From: Bacteroidota bacterium
Lineage (GTDB): Bacteria; Bacteroidota; Bacteroidia; Cytophagales; Cyclobacteriaceae
Length of the DNA stretch: 55,192 nt
Direction of reading: 5' to 3'
NCBI GenBank assembly: GCA_022571715.1
Contig: JACZXH010000013.1
Coordinates: forward strand, 1-55,192
This document shows positions 51,317 through 55,192 of this stretch, one piece after another; within the stretch, counting starts at the first letter, position 1; every line of letters begins with the position of its first letter. Under the pieces are notes generated by a model. It was not told the DNA's origin. It was given only the letters and a program-made list of their open reading frames with translations, and did no database searches. A program made the translations under genes and the position numbers.

Positions 51317-51496
51317 ACAACAAAGGTAACGGTATTAGACTGAATCTTCAATGATTTAATGCATGTGTTTAGTTTCAGATACGGAATGCTGTGAGTAATT
51401 ACGCATAAAGTTGTGTGTAGAAAGGGTTTGCAATCCTATCTCATGCTTTAACGAGTATGTCGACTAAACACTGTTAACTTCTGAAATGCGACCACA

Positions 51497-52267
51497 TCAT
51501 ATATACAAATTTGCACTATCAGAATTTGCCATTTCTACCAAAAAGGAAGCTATTTTACCTGTAATGATATCCAGGCATTTTTCACCTTTTTCAATACTGG
51601 CCTTTGCCGGATTACCGATTCCGGTGTCCTCCGTAACCTGTGTCCAGTTTCTAGGCGCCCACATCCAGCCTTCCCGGCGTCCTTCAAATTTGAGCTTTTT
51701 GCTTTTACCTGATCCCGCTTCTGATAAAGGTCGTACCAGTTCCGGGGCTATTTTCATCATGATGCTGGTTTCCATTTCGCCGGCATGGTCTCCGGTATCG
51801 TCAAACAATTCACTCCAGTTTGTAAGTGCCTTGTACCAATCAATCTGGCAAATGATCATATCCGGGTACTGATACGAAAATTCACGTATCATCTGCTTGA
51901 AATCGTTACCTCCATGCCCGTTCAGCACTACCAGCTTTGGAATGTTATTCATCGCTAACGATTCCGTAACATCACCCAGTACCGCCATTTGAGTGGAGGG
52001 ATTCATGTTTATAGTCAGAGGAATATCCAACTGCTGACAGTTAACCCCAAAAGGAATGGTTGGAAGTACAATTACTTTTGCTCCCTGCTCCCAGGCTATT
52101 GCAGCAGCTACTTCGGCAATATAATTGCATTGTATGTTATCCGTACCATATGGCAGATGATAGTTGTGGGCTTCGGTAGCACCCCACGGTAGCAATGCAA
52201 GTTGAAAATCGGTTTCTTTCACTTCTTTCCAGTTTGTTTCAGTAAGCAGATAGGGACGAAAATTCAT
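51497..52267 (-). CDS. Creatininase family amidohydrolase
   Basis: A 256-residue metal-dependent amidohydrolase of the creatininase/MftE fold. The metal ligands are visible: Glu in WGATEAHNYHLPYGTD, the His and Asp of the same stretch, and DHAGEMETS with a second His and Glu. VVLNGHGGND is also a family mark. Creatinine hydrolysis is one of several known reactions; other members open N-formyl or lactam rings, or trim mycofactocin peptide. No creatine or riboflavin pathway gene is near. It lies inside the feo locus, on the same strand as the FeoB chimera, 109 bases after its stop. Confidence 0.88.
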   Translation of the reverse strand: MNFRPYLLTETNWKEVKETDFQLALLPWGATEAHNYHLPYGTDNIQCNYIAEVAAAIAWEQGAKVIVLPTIPFGVNCQQLDIPLTINMNPSTQMAVLGDVTESLAMNNIPKLVVLNGHGGNDFKQMIREFSYQYPDMIICQIDWYKALTNWSELFDDTGDHAGEMETSIMMKIAPELVRPLSEAGSGKSKKLKFEGRREGWMWAPRNWTQVTEDTGIGNPAKASIEKGEKCLDIITGKIASFLVEMANSDSANLYI

Positions 52268-52376
52268 AAATGTTTGGATTTATTTGTGAATAAAACTAAT
52301 GGAAATTTTCGATGAAAGACAAAGTGATATGTAATTCTAATGGTTACAATCAAATTATAAGGTAGTAGCAACAAAT

Positions 52377-54578
52377 TCAAATTCTGGACATCACCTGGTA
52401 CACCACAAAGCTTGCCACATAGGCCATAATGGACATGTAAGCAAACTGGATCAACGGCCACTTTATGCTTTTGGTTTCGCGATACACAATAACAAGTGTA
52501 CTCATACACTGCATGGCAAAGGCGTAAAAAATCAACAGCGAAAATGCTACCGCAGGCGTATATACCTTTTCGCCGGTTAACGGATTGATCTCCGAACGCA
52601 TTTTTTGCTTAATAGTCGAAGTATCGTCAACATCTTCACCCACACTGTAAATTGTGGCAATGGTGCCTACAAAAACTTCACGTGCTGCAAACGATGTAAT
52701 TAGCGCGATACCAATTTTCCAGTCAAATCCGAGGGGGCGAATCAGAGGTTCTATTGATTTGCCAAGAACAGCCGCATACGAATGCTCCAGCCTATAAGCA
52801 CTCAGCTTATTACGATACGCTTTATCCGCAATAGTCATACCCGGTAGTTCAGCACTCACTACAGCTTCTGCTATTTGCATTTCCTTTTTTGGCCCAAATG
52901 ATGCCAGTACCCATAATATTAATGATACTGCTAGAATAATTTTACCGGCCTGGAATATAAATGTCCTTGATTTTTCAATCATCGTAATGCCAACATTTTT
53001 CCAGCGGGGAGCTTTATAGGTCGGCATCTCCATAACAAGAAAACTGGGTTTATATGACTTTATAAATATATTAAATACCCAGGCCCCTGTAAGTGCAGCA
53101 AAAAATCCAAGCAGATACAGGCCAAGTAATATAAGCCCAGGCAAATTAATAATTCCACCTAACGATTTATCAGGAACAACCAGTGCAATTAGTATGATAT
53201 ATACCGGCAATCTTGCGGAGCAGGTCATAAGGGGAGTTACCATAATGGTAATAATCCGTTCTTTCCAGTTTTCAATATTACGAGTAGCCATTATAGCCGG
53301 AATGGCACAGGCAACTCCTGAAATCAATGGAACTACACTTTTGCCGCTCAAACCGAATTTCCGCATAATTTTATCCATCAGAAAAACTACGCGGGCCATA
53401 TACCCTGTATCTTCGAGAATAGCAATAAAGGCAAACAGCAGCGCGATCTGTGGGATAAAAATGGCAATACCACCAATACCAGGTACTAATCCGTCTGCAA
53501 TCATATTAACAAATACGCCTTTGGGAAATGTGGTTTTAATCCAGGATCCAAGGCTGGCAAATTGTTGGTCAATCCAGTCCATGGGCATTTCCGCCCATGA
53601 AAAGATGGCCTGAAAGATGATAAACAGAATAAATAAGAATATAAGGTATCCGTAAATCCGGTGTATAAGGATTTTATCAAGATTACTTGTCAACCGGCTC
53701 CTGAATGATTCTTTTGTCCGGGTTTCCACAGACTTTACAAGTTGGCTAATGTATTTATACCGGCTGATTACTTCACCGTTCTGAATGCCATGGATCTTTT
53801 GCCCAGAGTTGTTTTTTAAATCTCTTAAAAATTGTCTATCAGCATCGGTAATTCCAGCTATGGTTTCGGTCTGGTTCAGTAGAATAGACGCGCGATAATT
53901 GTTTGTGATTTCAAAATGTGATTTAATACCTTGCAGTATTTCAGACGGAATATCAGGAATAAACTTGCTGAATCCATTTAATTTAAATACATCCGGGAAT
54001 CCCGATATTGTTTTTTTCAACATGGATATTCCCTGGCCTGATCTGGCATTGATGGAGACAACAGGTACCTTAAGTTCTGTTTGTAGCCGGCTGCTATCTA
54101 TGATTATACCTTTTTTCGGAGCCAGATACATTGCGGTTTCCGGCATCATCTGCATGAGTCCTACCGCACCTTTTGAAGAAACTGCCATCGGATTAAAGCT
54201 GCTTTCAACCTTTATGATTGCCAACACCAGGAAAGGGTTAAGATTATATCTTTTGCACTCTTTTCTTATGAGATCTGCAAGCAGTTTTGCTTCTTCGATG
54301 TCGAGGTTAGAAGAATACTTACGGAGATACCTTAAAATCTCGGAACTCGGCACATGATATTTATAGCTGACATCGTATGAGCTATCATCGAGTCCGGTCA
54401 AATTAAGATTGCCGGCCAGATTTCCAAGAAGGTTGTTGGGTTGTTTATAATTTAAAGGAGACGTTACTGATTTTGTAAAAATAAAGCCTAAAATTAATAC
54501 GCCAAAAAGAACTGGCAATGTAAACTTAAGTGAATATAGAAAATAATTTGCTATTTTTTGTTGTCTTTTAGTGTTCAT
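52377..54578 (-). CDS. feoB: Chimera: truncated lytic transglycosylase fused to GTPase-less FeoB
   Basis: A 733-residue open frame. Residues about 1-155 are a lytic transglycosylase start: membrane anchor (18-35) and the first half of an SLT domain with catalytic Glu125 in LAIIKVESSFNPMAVSSKGA and GLMQMMPETAMYL. The C-terminal half of SLT (the Y-N-A-G-P region) is absent. At about 150-160 it changes to FeoB: residues 155-185 match the last part of the G domain (KKGIIIDSSRLQTELKVPVV, then NARSGQG as G5), and the rest (about 300-733) is the complete FeoB Gate/membrane part with EDTGYMARVVFLMDKIMRKF and PLISGVACAIPAIMATRN. G1 to G4 of the GTPase are missing. No feoA precedes it. Confidence 0.9.
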   Translation of the reverse strand: MNTKRQQKIANYFLYSLKFTLPVLFGVLILGFIFTKSVTSPLNYKQPNNLLGNLAGNLNLTGLDDSSYDVSYKYHVPSSEILRYLRKYSSNLDIEEAKLLADLIRKECKRYNLNPFLVLAIIKVESSFNPMAVSSKGAVGLMQMMPETAMYLAPKKGIIIDSSRLQTELKVPVVSINARSGQGISMLKKTISGFPDVFKLNGFSKFIPDIPSEILQGIKSHFEITNNYRASILLNQTETIAGITDADRQFLRDLKNNSGQKIHGIQNGEVISRYKYISQLVKSVETRTKESFRSRLTSNLDKILIHRIYGYLIFLFILFIIFQAIFSWAEMPMDWIDQQFASLGSWIKTTFPKGVFVNMIADGLVPGIGGIAIFIPQIALLFAFIAILEDTGYMARVVFLMDKIMRKFGLSGKSVVPLISGVACAIPAIMATRNIENWKERIITIMVTPLMTCSARLPVYIILIALVVPDKSLGGIINLPGLILLGLYLLGFFAALTGAWVFNIFIKSYKPSFLVMEMPTYKAPRWKNVGITMIEKSRTFIFQAGKIILAVSLILWVLASFGPKKEMQIAEAVVSAELPGMTIADKAYRNKLSAYRLEHSYAAVLGKSIEPLIRPLGFDWKIGIALITSFAAREVFVGTIATIYSVGEDVDDTSTIKQKMRSEINPLTGEKVYTPAVAFSLLIFYAFAMQCMSTLVIVYRETKSIKWPLIQFAYMSIMAYVASFVVYQVMSRI

Positions 54579-55132
54579 AAACTCTTATTTCATTCCTCCG
54601 CATACAGTGAAGCTTATTTAAATAAAACTGTGCTGAAAAGTTATTGTTAATTAATATGGATCGCTACAATATTTACTTAAGAGATTTTACCAATATTATT
54701 TAAAAGTGGTTTTAAATAATGTGTTGTTTTAGATAGAAATATACACTTAAGATATATTTCTTTTATATACCAAGGCCCCTCTCTTTTTCATCAACCTCCA
54801 ATCTATTCATATACTTCCGATCTTGTCTAATCAGAAAGAAATGAATGTTCCACGTTCCTTACTTCCCTTTTTTATAACTTAAATTACAGACTAAACAAAA
54901 TTACCTAATACTTAAATAGTATGTTATTAGTTTTCCCACTTAAAATTAAAAATCAAGTATTTATTTGTAATAATAACAAAATCAATTTGCGCAAATGCAC
55001 TGCATCAAATCCTGAGTTATAATAGCCCTTCATTAAACATTATAAAATATAACATTAAAAGGAAACCTAAAAACAATAAAGATGTACTCTGTAATTTTAT
55101 TGCCTCCCTCACAATTTATATAAACTAATGCC
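54579..55132. other. Intergenic region, 554 bp, AT-rich
   Basis: The stretch separates the chimera start from ispE. It is extremely AT-rich, has no frame that looks coding, and I find no remnant of feoA or of the missing FeoB GTPase domain here. A GGAGG at about 54596-54600 on the minus strand lies 16 bases from the chimera ATG, too far for a Shine-Dalgarno. Promoters for both divergent genes must lie here but I cannot place them. Confidence 0.45.
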
Positions 55133-55192
55133 ATGGATTCTATAACTTTACTCTGCCCTGCTAAAATCAACCTGACCTTAGAAATTTTAGGC
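55133..55192 (+). CDS. ispE: 4-diphosphocytidyl-2-C-methyl-D-erythritol kinase, N-terminal 20 residues (partial)
   Basis: The frame from ATG 55133 runs off the right edge and reads MDSITLLCPAKINLTLEILG. The PAKINLTLEILG stretch is the highly conserved first strand of IspE, a GHMP kinase of the MEP isoprenoid pathway. It starts the gene divergent from the FeoB chimera. Only the first 20 codons are in the window, but this motif is diagnostic. A second ATG at 55128 is out of frame. Confidence 0.85.
   Translation, partial: MDSITLLCPAKINLTLEILG

Noticed and set aside
54579-55132. Hidden feoA or FeoB G1-G4 fragment in the gap before the chimera
   Set aside because: The stretch is extremely AT-rich, frames are short, and no P-loop GxPNxGKS-like or FeoA SH3-like segment is visible in any frame.
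1-55192. tRNA, rRNA, insertion sequence or phage genes
   Set aside because: I looked for T-loop-like GGTTCRANYCC segments, rRNA motifs and transposase or integrase motifs and saw none.

Overview
The window looks like a chromosomal piece of a free-living Bacteroidota bacterium, most likely in the Cytophagales or a nearby order; this placement is inference. The base composition is moderately AT-rich. Start codons mostly lack Shine-Dalgarno sequences. Several promoters carry candidate TAnnTTTG -7 boxes of the Bacteroidota type. The gene families are typical of the phylum: SPOR/OmpA lipid-envelope proteins, a two-component-propeller/Y_Y_Y sensor kinase, a fused SpmA/SpmB protein, a Bacteroidota-type sirtuin, a FeoB-associated Cys-rich peptide and maltose phosphorylase with beta-phosphoglucomutase. 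I see no tRNA, rRNA, CRISPR array, transposase or phage gene. At least five genes appear to start only with TTG.

Layout. 0-3 kb: the end of a MATE exporter, a PAP2 phosphatase, a secreted GH16 glucanase and a LysE exporter. 3-9.6 kb: an O-methyltransferase; a translationally coupled acetolactate-synthase-like TPP enzyme and aldehyde dehydrogenase; and an operon of two PNPOx-like flavin proteins with a GAF/class III nucleotide cyclase. 9.8-13.8 kb: a gluconate catabolic cluster (gntK, gntP, gnd). 14-20 kb: a small OmpA protein, a lipoprotein alkaline phosphatase, a Haem_bd protein overlapping a large sensor kinase, and an M20 peptidase. 20-30 kb: an alpha/beta hydrolase, a VIT1 metal transporter, a quinone reductase, a twin-arginine-signal PLP enzyme with a SPOR/OmpA protein, a sirtuin, topA, a SixA phosphatase and an agmatinase-like enzyme. 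30-40 kb: an alanine/sodium symporter, a repeat-filled gene-free stretch, a TlpA thioredoxin, a large secreted protein of unknown function, a cluster of SpmAB, RsmE and acyl-CoA-binding protein, citrate synthase with a clear terminator, and a prohibitin. 40-55 kb: a TPR protein, pgmB with a GH65 phosphorylase, a GAF protein, an SDR, a GyrI-like protein, a GNAT, a channel-like membrane protein, a polyphosphate glucokinase, a creatininase-like enzyme, an iron-transport locus and the start of ispE.

How the genes work together. Sugar use is a theme. Extracellular glucan is cut by GH16. Maltose is phosphorolysed by GH65 and the glucose-1-phosphate isomerised by PgmB. Free glucose is phosphorylated by the polyphosphate glucokinase. 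Gluconate is imported, phosphorylated and oxidised to the pentose phosphate pathway. Citrate synthase adds TCA-cycle entry.

Most unusual feature: the iron locus at 51.2-54.6 kb. Its large reading frame is an in-frame chimera. The membrane-anchored first half of a lytic transglycosylase, cut just after its catalytic Glu region, runs into a FeoB that lacks G1-G4 of its GTPase domain. Either a real deletion fused two genes or the assembly is wrong at about 54.1 kb. Other unusual points are a three-gene flavin-protein/cyclase operon whose cyclase lacks the transition-state Asn, a Haem_bd protein whose CxxCH has become CxxFH next to an overlapping sensor kinase, and a two-TM potassium-channel-like protein without the selectivity filter.
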